Of a stretch of 64,000 nt of DNA, positions 25,168 to 37,198 are shown piece after piece. Position 1 is the stretch's first letter; each line of letters begins with the position of its first letter. The notes beneath the pieces are model-generated. The model did not search any database and was not told the DNA's origin. It worked only from the letters and a program-made list of their open reading frames with translations. The position numbers were made by a program, and so were the translations under genes. Where the stretch lies: positions 110,037 through 174,036 of the forward strand of contig JXTB01000120.1 in assembly GCA_002914805.1 (NCBI GenBank), in the 5' to 3' direction. The DNA comes from Parasponia andersonii (lineage: Eukaryota; Streptophyta; Magnoliopsida; Rosales; Cannabaceae).

Positions 25168-26423
25168 GTATAAGTAAATTGGTGGTTCATTGAGTAAATC
25201 ATAGAAACTTAGGTAAGTACTTGTAGTTTTGTGAAATTATTTTGGTCCAAATAAAGGAACTGAAGAATTGAATATTGAAGCATTTTCGAGCTTTAAAACG
25301 CAGTAATAATCGAAAAGGACAGTCAGAGCATTGACAAATAAAACAGCTCAAAAACTTTTAAGTAGGTCCAAGTTAGGCGAGAGGATGATGGTTAGGTTTC
25401 ACTATCAGGTAGGTCATTTGTGCCTATGCTACCTAGTGTCTGCTCATAAATAACCTTATTGAGATTCTTCCTTAAAATTACTGCAGTACGAGTTTCAGAA
25501 CCAGAAGCAGGACCGGTAGTATGCCATGTTCAGCAGGATTACTGATGTTGTTCAAGGTGAATTAACACCACATGAGCAACATCTTAAGTTGTCATTTTAA
25601 CGTGTTCATACATTCATTCACACAGTCATATTTACTCTCTTATTTTTTTTCCGGTAATTATCATCCGAGTTTCTTTACTTTTGTCAATTAATTCAACATA
25701 CAATATTAGTTCATAGCCAAGTCCAAGAGCATAGCGCATACCTGTAGCAACTTTATTGCTTTCTCTACAAATATGACTCACCACAACTCCTATTAATAAA
25801 ACAAAACAAAAAAAGATTTAGCACCATAATACTTATTAGACAAATTTTTGCAATTTTTTCCTTAATAATCTCTTATTAACTAAAGAGCATATTTATCAAT
25901 TCGTATTAAACAAGAAAAAGAATGAAAAAAAAAAAAAAAAAACTTTGTCTTTCGTGTGAAAGTCTTTTATCCTAACCGTCTATTATTTCTGTTCCCTTCC
26001 ATTCCTTCCACTCATTTCCTTTCTGCTCGTTTACGTATTAGTAGACGTGGCCAAAGAAATCAATATAAATCAAGATAATTATCATCAGCGCTAATATTTT
26101 ATCACTTTAGAATTTAAGACCAGAAGAAGCCATTGATGGCTTTACTTCTCAACTGCGCCTTGGCACATTGGTGGTCCTTTTTTCCTCAACCACATTTTGT
26201 TGCTGTGACAACAAAGATTAGCATTCCATCCCTCATCATAAACCCCTTTATAAATTCAATTTTGTGCTGAGAGGAAAATTGAACAATATACAATAATCAA
26301 ACTTTATTTTGTGTTGGATTATTAGTTGCGCACAGCCACTTACCATATGCCAAATGAATAAAACTAATCTTGCTTAATTGATAGGACGCAGAAGAAAGTA
26401 GCTTAATACCCATGCTTCAAGGT

Positions 26424-26454
<31 letters not shown>

Positions 26455-26778
26455 TGTTTGTTGAGTGAAATATATAATGTTATTTCCTGATCAAAATCAA
26501 ATTGAAACATACAATGCTGCTTCCTGATCAAATTCAAATTTCTCTTGCAGTCATCACGAAAATAAAGTGTCTTGCCTAAGTGCCAAATTTGGAGAGTGGG
26601 TTGTGATGGAGATTCAATTTCCTAACCTTTTTCGGAAAAATATTTTGCCAACGACAATGGCATTTGCTATGTGGATATAATCCTACCATTCTGAATCTAT
26701 AGATGGTTCTCCTCTTTCACTTGCTGTACAACATCCCGACTGTATTCTTCTTCCAGGATCGATATTTTTTCTTCCTCT
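24731..26778. other. Spacer upstream of the TMEM135-like gene and downstream of the BTL3-like gene
   Basis: Near 24825-24860 there is an A/T-rich TATA-like stretch that could serve the TMEM135-like promoter. A (TA)n run lies at 25128-25162 and a (GA)n run at about 26424-26453. A region near 25490-25560 is less AT-rich but I could not make it into an exon. No other gene is supported. Confidence 0.5.
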
Positions 26779-29700
26779 TCATTCAACTTTAAGAACTATC
26801 TTCATGAATTCATAGACAAAATAACTTATAGCAGCCGAGGGAAGTACCTAAGTGTGCAAAACATTGAAGATAAGGAGAAAAGAAACCAAATGTTGAAAGT
26901 AAAACATTGCAGTATTTCAGAGGAAAATAGTTTGCAAAATCAAAATAGAATGGTTTTGAGAAGCGAACAATTTTTTGTGAAACACGCTGCACCATACAAC
27001 AAAAACAATCTCAATTCACAGTGCATAGCCAAATACCATCCCACGAAATACTGTAACGCCTAAAATGTACACAACCAGGAAAATACAAGGAGATAGATTG
27101 AATAATACCTACAAGTAGAAGCATATGCCCCAGAGCAAGAAAGACCGTCTATGGAGAAAAGCCACATCCTAATTTCTAATCTCAACTAGCTTGGACAAAC
27201 AATCTAGTGAACCACTTGGATGGTAGAAGTAAGAAATAAGTTAATAAGACAGTAAATGACCCTACACAGATACTAACAATTTCAGCACATTGAGAATTGT
27301 GTTCCTTAAACAAATAGTCTCAGTGCTCAAGTATGCAGATAATTATGCTGAATTATTTATAATCAATAAACAATAAATGAGTGGTCTTTGACACTATATC
27401 ACAAATTTGGAGAAGTAATCAAAGATATATTTCACTTCTCAAAAGGCCTACTAAACCATACAAAACTCTCACTCCCTATCATGATTGTCTGAAGAAAAGA
27501 TCAACATCTTAGTCTGATGTACCTGTAGCAAGCTGGGAACTAGTCCTGCATAGAGAGCTGGGATTCCTCCGTGCTCGACTATTTTCAAACAAGTTGCCAA
27601 GGCACTCAATCTACTAGCCTGGACTTGCAATTGAAGCTGTCTCCTCACAACCTCAAATGGGTAAGTCGCTGCTTCAGCACAAGCACCAGCAACAGCACCA
27701 TAAAGCAATGTCCTAACTGGTCCCAACTCTAATTGATCGAAAGCATTCAGTTCCTGCCCCTGTTGGTTCATACTTTGGATTCTTTTCCTTCCTTTTGGTG
27801 AATGTAGATATGCTGATTTTAGTATATCATACACGCCATAGAAAACTGCACCAGAAGGTGCCATACTAAGAATGGAGGGGACTAAGCCCTTATATAGGGC
27901 AAAAAATCCTTCAGTCTGGATCATGTGGCGGAAGGCACCAATAACCCCACCCAAGGCTTCTCCACCAGGAGCCACTATCTTAGTCCGGATCTGAAAGATA
28001 TAACATTTAGTCAGGTTTAGTACTTAGAAGTGACAGCCTAAAACCAACAAAATCTTATGCCTTCTTAACCCAAAATATTAGACGGTTGAAAGGGAATTAG
28101 ATCATCTCAAATGTTAACCAACAGGAACATGATTCCACGAAAATTCAAGAAAAACAAACTTAATGGCAAGAAAAACAAGTTGCCCTTCTAGAATCTCTTC
28201 CCTCTGAAAAGTAAAGTAAAAATAACCAGTACTCTGCAGATACCATCTTTTCCCTTTTAGCAGAAAACAAACACTATGGTGTAACATGTGCAAATTTAAA
28301 TAATTTCTCATGATCACAGATATAGTGATCCACTCGAGCTAAACTACTACGTTCATGTCCTATTTTAACTTTTTAGTTAAGGGACTAAACAAGGGTCATG
28401 CAGTTGGTTGGACAACATAACTAAGGCACAGGTACATGGCAGCTAATGGTAGGATGGATACTAAGCATGCCATGTATCAAGAAGAAAGAATTACTAAAAT
28501 CTACCTGACCACTAGTTACTTCAGATACTGTTACAAAATCGAAGTCTAGTTGTTCGTTAAACAAGTAATCCAAGTTGAAAAGCATATCCATGTCAAAAAA
28601 TCAATATTCCAAGAATTCTCTGTTATGTCTACAGTTCGTGCAGCCCAAACAATACTATAAAAGATATTCAAATATCCTTATAACAGATTAGATAAGGTTA
28701 TAATCACGTAGAATCTCTCTTCTTCATGCACATTGCACGGTAGTAAAGCAAATATTTAATAGGAGATATAACAACTTAATCAAAAACGACTTCTAGCACA
28801 AAGATGAAGATCAACTGCAGCTACAAAGCAACCTAATTGCAATTTCCAAACTTCACCTACTGTGTCAAGAGGTAAGCAGAGTATAGTTGCAGTCATGCCA
28901 GCCGCAGCACCAGCAATGAACCTCTCAAAATTAGTGGTCTCCTCATTCCCAGAAAATTTGAGCAATTGCTTTCTGTAAGTATCGTAAGCATAAAAATTGA
29001 CTGCCTTAAAAGGCGCTGTTCGAAGAATATTAACAAGGTTCCCTTTCCAAAAACCTCTCAACCCTTGAGACGCGGCAATTGTTCTGACGAGCTCATACAG
29101 ATTCTTCTGCTCGCCACGAACTATATATTCCAGCTTCAGTCTCTCAAGTGGGGCGACAAAAGTTCTGATAAACGAAGATTCAAGTTAATTTTTCACATAC
29201 AATTTCATATAACATGCGATCATCCCAATTACGACTCGGCATTCAGAATAAACCAATTAGCAAATCTTGTATCAAAATCTCAAAGCAAAATTGGTCACAC
29301 AACATGAAAAATTTCACTGAATTAACCTCAATTGGCACTAAATGTACGTACCTGGAAACCATAGCTGCTATCGCACCAGCCCACAAATGCTTGGTGGTGT
29401 TCATGGCCGCCTTTCCCCGAACCCTAGTTCTCTCCTTCTTAGTCTCCTCAACCACCGCTCCCTCTGAACCCTCATACCCACTTTGAACCAAAGACCTCTT
29501 CGCTTCCCGAACAATCCCGTCGCTTCTCAAGCTCACCGAACAGAACCTTCCTCCGGCCACCACTCTGGGTCGACATACGGGTCCCGATACCCCAATCGAA
29601 GCCGGACACGGCTCCTCCGGCGACGAAACCGAGCGAAGGAGAAACGTAGAAACGGAGGGCTCGAGAAACAAGCCGCCGCTAACGAAGAGACCTGAATTGG

Positions 29701-29791
29701 AAGAGAAGGAAAATAGCGGCGCCTGAGACTGTGGTCGTCCTCCATGAGGGCAGTAGCTCGGGCTCGAGCAAGAGAGCTCTGAACCTGGCAT
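26779..29791 (-). CDS. BTL3: Mitochondrial adenine nucleotide carrier, BTL3 type
   Basis: Four exons: 29791-29352, 29164-28861, 27990-27523 and 26847-26779, total 1281 nt, 426 aa. A Ser/Arg-rich N-terminal extension of about 125 aa (likely transit region) precedes three mitochondrial-carrier repeats. The three signature motifs are present: PLERLK (exon 2), PLDTIR (across the exon 2/3 junction) and PFEVVR (exon 3). Highly conserved runs are NTTKHLWAGAIAAMVSR, GFWKGNLVNILRTAPFKAVN, GNEETTNFERF, EALGGVIGAFRHMIQTEGFF and the C-terminal VLPSAAISYFVYEFMK. From family knowledge, this matches Arabidopsis BTL3-type carriers related to Brittle1, predicted to move adenine nucleotides across the inner mitochondrial membrane. 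All splice sites are GT-AG. The first ATG of the open frame (29791) is chosen. The substrate is inferred from family. Confidence 0.92.
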
Positions 29792-31016
29792 TTTTGAAGC
29801 GTAGAAGATGGGATTTGAGTTAGGGTAGGGGCTTTGGAGTTGCGGTTTGCTCAGAGTATACAGAGAAGGAATCTTGATTGGAAGAAGGAGGAGCTGCAAG
29901 GTTGGATGTAAATGGCGGATTTTGGAGCTTTGCTTCCATCGCCAGACATGTATTTTGCATTTTGGTTCCCCCTCTCCTCTCTCCTCTCTCCTCCTCCCCA
30001 CCTCGATCGACTCAATGGGTCAGTTTTGGTACTATAATTACAAATTATTAATGACAATTTTTCACGTTTTTCTTCATTCCTAAATTTGATTTTCTTTTCT
30101 TTTTTCCCCTTTTTAATGTAAAAATAATGTTAGGACCTCGTCTGTCGCTCCAATAGTATAATAGTACACTAGTACAGCCATATCGGATTGCAGTGGTGGT
30201 CTCTTGACTGTTGCGCGCCTCTTCCGTTCTATCCTCGATTTGTTACGTTACGTGGGAAGTAACGGAACTGTTTGTTTTTCACCTCATATTTTCGATTCTT
30301 TAAACAACAATTTGCCCCTTTGTTTTTTATTTTGAAAGGGCTACATTTGTATCCAAAATTACATATAGGAATCATTTGTATTATTGAAAAGACGGAATAA
30401 CACAATAAATTTAGTACAAAGTTAAAAGGGGGCAACGGCAAAATCACTAATTATTTTTTTTTATTCTTTTATAATTTAACATAATAATTATATTTTTGTT
30501 TAGAGGAATTTATATTTTTAATAACTCTAGTTATAATTTTTCTTTTTTTACATTAGGGCGGGGTGAATTGAACTATAGACCTAAATAATGATGTGCTTAA
30601 TAATCAGACAAAATTTACAACCACTAATTTTATCCTTTTAAATTAGACTAGAGATAAAAGTTCTATTATTTAACAATAGGTCATAATTTTTTAGCAGGTA
30701 TTTTTCTTTTAGTCATTTGATTATTATTTAACGATTATTATAATTTCAGTACTTAAAAAAAAAATAATAATAACAAATACATATTATTTAATTTATTTTT
30801 TTTCTCTATTTTAATTATGAAAAGACATTCTTGATGAATTTTAATTAGATAAAATAATACTTATAAATAAATAAAAATGAAAAATACCTATTCGATTTGT
30901 GCCCTTTAATAATAAATATTTATAATGAGGAAAAGAGTATTCTTAGCACTCTTTCCTATATCCACTAAAAATAATGTTCCTCATAATTAATACCCATTTA
31001 TCCTTTTTATCATAAT

Positions 31017-31177
31017 GGGCACCAAAATCCTACACTAATAACTTACACAATGATGTGGTATAATTTTTAGCTGCATAATTTTAAGTGGTGTGATCTTATT
31101 TTAAAATAAAAAATAATTCAAATATATGTTATATTATGTAGTATATATTTTTGGTATAAAATTTTGGTATTCCTATC
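31017..31177. repeat. MITE-like element, about 160 bp, same family as 8886-9050
   Basis: Left end GGGCACCAAAATCCTACACT and reverse-complemented right end GGAATACCAAAATTTTATAC are imperfect inverted copies, and resemble the ends of the element at 8886-9050. Both are non-coding. Confidence 0.45.
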
Positions 31178-31336
31178 TTACTCTATTGGATTTTATATCT
31201 CTCCTTTAAACTAATATATACAGATGTAATGAATAAGGAACACTTGTTTACAAAAAAAAAAAAATGTGGATATATATAATCATTAAGGAAAATCTTAGCG
31301 TATTTTCCCAATCTGATCCAAAAAAATGTCCATATT

Positions 31337-31410
31337 ATTAACCTAACTGAAATTGAACATTCTCTAAAAAAATATCTATATCATTAACCTAACTGAAATT
31401 GAACATTCTC
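31337..31410. repeat. Tandem duplication, 46-bp period
   Basis: ATTAACCTAACTGAAATTGA and the eight bases after it occur at 31337 and again at 31383 with no difference over 28 bp. Confidence 0.8.
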
Positions 31411-33808
31411 CGATTCAGTTTCAATTAGGGATCTTATTTGGTTCGTTTTTAGTTTATATTTTTTCCTTAAATCCAAGCTTGCAAAACCATAAATCCATTA
31501 GACGTGTACATAGGGATAGTATTCACAATGTAGTTGGCAAAGACATGATGACTTTGGGAAAGAAGTTAAATGACACTCTCTCGCCAAAGATTGTAAAGGC
31601 TAAGACATCTAGGAGTCTTTTTCGTGGATTAGCGATATTATCTTGAATTTTTAATATCTGGAGTTAATGCACTGAGGATGGGTCAAACTCTTAATAATAG
31701 CTTGGTATTCCATGTGAAATTCGGTTAACATTCTACCATTTTCCTTGTTTCACTGTGTATAAGTTGACCATGTGTTTTGAGAAATTAATAGAAATTTCAC
31801 GCAGTTTACCTAAATTTCTCCTACAAATAGAAGATTAATATTGACCTAAAAATAAAACCAAAACAAATATCATGTCATACAAAATGACATGTTATTATAG
31901 TGTAAGTGAAATGTCATATCATTTATTAAGATTAATCTTCTTTCTAGTTGGGGTGACGATTTTACCCATTCTGTTATTTGATAATTTTACCCATTCTGTT
32001 ATTTATATGTCAGTGTCATGAGTAGGATAACACTTGATTCATTCTACTTGATAAAAAGATACAGTCTGAATGTTTAATTGAATAGTAACAAATGTGATGT
32101 TATTTTCTGATAATTTCTCAAAAGAATTTGAAGCTTTTTTTTTCCGGTTCTTAAATATACTTCTCGATTTAATTAGGAGAATTATTATTTGACCAGTTAG
32201 AAAGAAATACATTCCCCTCAATTTAGGTAACTTAATTTCTCTTATCATGTTTTATAAACAGCAAAAATATCATTTGGATCAACAAATCAATACAAATTCC
32301 ATTGATATCTTTTTTAAATTGTTTGGTCCAAATTGACCTTTACAAAATCTAGGGAATATTTTACCTTTAAAAAAATACGGGGTTTTATTGGCACCATTTT
32401 AGTATTAAGCCACCTATTTTTCATTAAAATAGTTTTTTATTTACAAAAATATCCTTTGATTTAGAAAAAATTTTTACCTCCAAACTTTACATTTAAATAT
32501 ATACACCTCAATTCATATTAAACTTTCTGCAAAATTTTTTGCCACAACCAATAAAACTCCCAGATCCCAGCAAAATAGCATCAATCATCATATAAATTCT
32601 ATGAATATCCCTCCAATGTTATGTTTTTCTTCTCAATGAACAAAATAAAATAAAAATGCAAGGGCATTAAAGAGTCAAAAAGCAGTGAAAATCCTTCCAA
32701 AAAAAAAAAAGAAGACAATGAAAACAAATAATCCGAGATTTTAAGTTTTTATCATTTCTTTTTTATTTTTTTTCGTTGTTATTTATTCTCTTTCGTGTTG
32801 TTTTGGTTTTGTTATCTGAATGATGCGTAAACTCAATTTTCTCAAATTATTTCATAAATGTAGAAAAGTAATTCTAAGGTTTAAAGAGTTCCAAGAGATA
32901 ATAACCAAAACCAATACGGGAAAAAAAAAACCATAAGAAACAAGTTAAGCATATAAGAAACAAGAGGGAAGGGGAGTTTTGTGATCGTAACAACTTGTGA
33001 GATAAATCAAGAGACAAAAATGAGTCTACGGGGTGCATCAAGAAAACTCAGGGCCCATTTAGTTCGTAATTTTCTAATTTGAAAATAGGTGATTCGAATA
33101 AGGTGTGTTTAAGTTGAGAAAGTTGAGAATTTGAAAATTGGTAAAGAAAATTTATTTCCAAAGATGCATTTGGTTGAATATTTTCTTGTTGGTTCTAAGT
33201 TTAAAAAATATGAAACTGAGTTTGGTTTTGTATTTAAAAATAAAACAATAAACTCATACATGTTTGGTTGAAATATTTTTAGATGTTATTTTTTTACAAT
33301 AACATAAAATCTCCTTAAAAATACTTGTTAAACACAACTAAACTATATCTTTTTTTTCCTTTTTTTGTGAGATACATTATTGCATTAACTACAATATTGT
33401 TTTTTTTTTTTGAGATACATGAACTATATTTTTTTAAAAAGATACACGACTTCAAAATTTTAAGTTCATAATAAAAATATAATTAAATTTATTATACCTA
33501 ATATTAGTTTTGATGTAGATAAAGAGATTACGTATGTCCGATAATATTATCACATTTCACATGACCATTTGACCATATGAGATTTCTTTTTTCGCTAATT
33601 ACCATATAAAAGTAATTAGTCTCACATTGTACTATCTAATAGAAGTAGGAACAAATAACAATATATGATCATTCTCATTCAATATTAAGTATACAATTAG
33701 TCTCACACTGTACAATTCTAACCAACTAAAAGAAACATTCTGAATAAGAGCACGTTTATAGCAGTCAAATAATATGATTCTCCAAAGTAGGGAAGAAAAA
33801 GACTAGTA

Positions 33809-34262
33809 TTAATTAATGACACTAGAAGCTATTATTCTCTCTTCATGGTCACGGATGAGGATGCTCAAACCACTCGAACCATTCCTCCAATCCATAGCAG
33901 CATCTGTTTTCATCTTCCAACTACCCTCCATGGGACTGAACCATATACGTTCTTTAGATTGCATTTTATTTAGTCTGTTATGATCCCTTTGGTTTCTTTC
34001 AAACCAAATGGTCCATAGAGTGATTATGATCAATCTAAAATCTTGTTTGACAATATATTTAGAGAGCATTCAAGAAGACAAGCTAAATCAAGCTAAGAAG
34101 TTTAGGACATAAATCAATCTTCATATTATTATCCAAAATAGCTCTAGCACTAGCACACAAAAATAAGGCATGAAAAATTGATTCAAAAGAATCACAATAC
34201 ATAGGAAAGTAACCGTCGGACCTTATTTTCCTTCTAAAAAGAGTGCCATAAGTTCAAATAAT
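33809..34262 (-). mobile_element. LINE (non-LTR retrotransposon) 3' fragment: zf-RVT and RNase H-like parts
   Basis: The minus strand carries IITLWTIWFERNQRDHNRLN followed by WKMKTDAAMDWRNGSSGLSI and LIRDHEERIIAS, the pattern of the C-terminal zf-RVT and RNase H (RVT_3) region of plant LINEs. Upstream (34262-34080) the bases still encode, in broken frames, the reverse-transcriptase zinc-binding tail. The reverse transcriptase core and endonuclease are absent, so it is a 5'-truncated, decayed copy. A stand-alone RNase H domain gene remnant is the alternative. Confidence 0.7.
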
Positions 34263-34267
34263 ACATC

Positions 34268-34431
34268 TGAAGCTCACCAAAAAGGGTTGCCCTATCATTT
34301 ATGTCACCATAAAATATTACATGTGCATATTGCCAATCACTTCGACCATTAATGGTGCCTCCCTCGCAATTGATTTGAACCGGAAGCATAATGAATGATA
34401 CCAAAGCAATCAAAATGGGATACTTAGACAT
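34268..34431 (-). pseudogene. Expansin first-exon fragment (truncated)
   Basis: From the ATG at 34431 the frame encodes a signal peptide (MSKYPILIALVSFIMLPVQI) and then SDWQYAHVIFYGDINDRATL, which resembles the start of mature expansin A (a DWxxAHATFYGD-type motif). It stops resembling an expansin near 34268, just where TTTTTG|GTGAGC could be the original exon 1 donor. Beyond that point the sequence is LINE. The cysteines, catalytic-like HFD region and cellulose-binding domain are all missing, so it is a dead fragment. Similarity is short, so the call is moderate. Confidence 0.5.
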
Positions 34432-35766
34432 GGTTGTTAGTGTGATTGTCTATTGAAGGAGTCATTATAAAATGTTAATTTACAATAAACAGAGAAATGA
34501 ACTGTAATAACTAATTATTGTTGATATGTTGATAACCATGGAAGCCAAACATACAAACAAATGAATATCACATTTAATTAAGAGATAGCAGTAAATGTAG
34601 CCAGAAAAAATTACTTATCTGCTAGTTATGGATAGTTTTCACCTAATCAATAGATATATGTAGATGGTATAGCAAAATTAGTAATAAAGAAACTAATTAC
34701 CGTAAGGGTATATATGCAAGAGATGGACTCGGGGAAAAAAATGTGATTAAACTACAACCAAAAAAAAAAAAAAAAAAAGAATCAAGGGGTCAGTATAAGA
34801 CGAAATAAGCAAATTTTGCTCAACTAATTCAATTGGGCATTATAAATTGAATGCCCTTCTCATCATCAAGGTTTCGTCTGGTCCTATAAGCCTTGTGGAC
34901 TTATCAAATCAAAACCCATACCCCCACACCCCTATACATTTCGATCTAATCCACAAAACAAATAATTGAAATCAATAACCCATACATTTGATAGCTAAAG
35001 CAGAAAATAATGCTAGGGTGTAAAAAACCGAGAAAATGGAAAAGAAAAATCTGAAATTGCCTTTGTAACAATTCGATTTAATGATGAAACTCAAGCTAGA
35101 TTGACCTCCACTTGCTAAAAAATAAATAAATAAATAAAAAAATAAAAAATTCTCTAGTCATATGATGATACTACGGTACAAAGAGATGGAGAAAAGAGAA
35201 AAGAGATAGAGATGTGCAGAAGATGGGTGGCTGTGGCCATGGCAAGAGTAAGGACTCGAGAACATTCGGTGACAATCGACAACGTTAACAGAGAGGAAGA
35301 GGGAGAGGTTCATTCAGGACATGAGAGAGAGAAGATCAGGTTCGGGACAAAAAAGGATGTGAGATTTGGGTTGAAGATTAGAAAACGTCAATTTAGCGTT
35401 TTCAAATTTCTAGATTTTTTTTTTTTGTACCTATTTCCAAATTTTGTTATAGAAAACGGGCCACCAAACGCCAGCTTTTGGCCTTGATTTTTTCTTTTTT
35501 TTGTTTTGAAAACATAAAACAGGATTTGAAAAGAGTACCACCCTTAGCATTTTAGGTTCCTTTTCTCCCTATTTTAGTCATCCTAATATAGTTATTTAGC
35601 CTTTCAAATGAGTACTTTTACGCTAGCTTAGGCGCAAATATAGCCCCAAAAAACATAGGGGATATTTTTGTAATTAGAGCCTTTCGACTTTTGGTTAACG
35701 GTTAAACCGGCTCACTTAACAGGCTGATACTTTATTTAATTATTTTTTTCGGGCTTTTACTGCAGG

Positions 35767-35774
35767 TATAAATA
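35767..35774 (+). promoter_or_regulatory. TATA box of ZYP1
   Basis: TATAAATA lies about 150 bp before the ZYP1 start codon, at a fitting distance for a short leader. Confidence 0.55.
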
Positions 35775-35917
35775 ACCGGTCACCTTGGCGCCCAAATCCA
35801 TTTCATTTCACGCGACTCGAACGCTCGCATTAGCGGAGCTCCGGAGTCAGAGCTCCCCGTGCAAATTTCTAGGGTTTCTTTCTTTGTTTTCCTTCATACG
35901 CGATCGATTTTCCGAAG

Positions 35918-37165
35918 ATGCAGAAGCTAGGGTTTCCAAGCATGAAGAGCTTGGATCAGTTGAAGTCGCTGACGGGATCGGTCTCCGGAACTGCGAAGAC
36001 CTTCTCCTTCTCTTCCCGTCCTCATACGGATTCAATTTCTTTGGGAAGTTTTGCCAATTTGAAGCTCACTGCAGGTTCTTTTCAATCAGAAAATTTTGTT
36101 GTTTGGTTGATTTTCTCGGGAAAAGTGGACTTTTTTGTGACGCTGATTTTTGATTTCAGAGAAATTGGTTAAAGAGCAAGCTTCCGTGAAGACTGATCTA
36201 GAAATGGCGGTATCTCTCTTTTTTCTCTCCTGTGTGTGCGCATGCTTCCGTTTTTATGCCCTAGCGAGCTTAATCGGTGATTGTGTTTGTCCGTCTGATA
36301 CTCACAAGATTTTTTTTTTTTTTGGCCAATGTATGATCATTAGCGTTCGGAATAATTCATCTACAAGATTCTGGAAATTTATTGATTTTGATAGAATTTT
36401 ATCGTAATTTATTTAAGTAATCAAACAAAAATTGCAGAACAATAAGCTGAAAAAATCGATGGAGCACATCCGTGCATTAGAAGAGAAGTTACAAAATGCA
36501 TTTAATGAAAATGCTAAGCTCAAGGTGAAGCAGAAAGAAGATGAGAAGATGTGGAATGGATTAGAATCTAAGTTTTCTTCTACGAAGACTCTGTGTGATC
36601 AACTCACTGAAACTTTACAGCAATTAGCCAGTCAGGTTCACGATGGTACATCTTGATCTGAGCTGTCTTGCCGTTCAATTTTTCCTTGTGATTCAAGTAT
36701 ATTTAAAAGGAATAGAATGCTAATTGTAGTTTCCTGCTTTTAATAGCCGAGAAAGATAAGGAGTTCTTTGAAGGCAAACTGTCGACAAATGTAATTGCTC
36801 TTGATGATTTGAATCAACAGATGAATGGTTTGTCTCTGAAATTAGACTCTGCAGGGGAAACTATTAGAAATCGTGAGTTTTCACTCCCTCTATATCTCTA
36901 GCAAAATTTTTATTGTTTTCTATACATATGGACTATAAAATGTATGGTCACTGTTTACAACATTGAATTTTATTACAGTTCCGTTTATAATAACGAGAGA
37001 CTTCTGATTTGAAATATTCTAAGTTTTTTTTCATACTATTATGCGCGAATTCAAATGGTAGTTGAAAAGGAGCTTCAGGAACTCAAACTTGAGAAAGAAG
37101 AAATGGATAAGTTTTATAGAGAGGAACAGTGCAGAACAACCAATCTCATGGAGGAAAAAGGTAGA

Positions 37166-37198
<33 letters not shown>

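Larger units (their letters stand above)
29792..33050. other. AT-rich spacer with a MITE and small tandem duplications
   Basis: The first 250 bases are the leader and promoter side of the BTL3-like gene. The rest is AT-rich with no gene. It holds a MITE-like element (31017-31177), a 46-bp-period duplication (31337-31410) and a 25-bp-period duplication (31959-32005). Confidence 0.55.
33051..35483. mobile_element. Candidate Pack-type non-autonomous DNA element carrying gene fragments
   Basis: The left end (33051: GGGCCCATTTAGTTCG, then TTTTCTAATTTGAAAATAGG) and the reverse complement of the right end (to 35483: GCGTTTGGTGGCCCG, then TTTTCTATAACAAAATTTGG and AAATAGG) align as imperfect terminal inverted repeats. 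Inside lie an expansin first-exon fragment, a LINE fragment and a small ORF at 35212-35487 of unknown nature. No transposase is present. This is the structure of a gene-fragment-capturing element (Pack-MULE-like), but no clear 9-bp target duplication was found, so superfamily is inferred. Confidence 0.45.

Noticed and set aside
25490-25570. A possible exon between the TMEM135-like and BTL3-like genes
   Set aside because: Short, with no frame that extends and no recognisable product; composition alone is not enough.
29483-29745. Frames on both strands with Arg/Ser-rich products over the BTL3 first exon
   Set aside because: They overlap the transit-region coding sequence in other frames and have no support of their own.
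33809-34431. A single intact host gene combining a signal peptide with an RNase H domain
   Set aside because: The two halves come from unrelated families (expansin and LINE), with broken frames between them.
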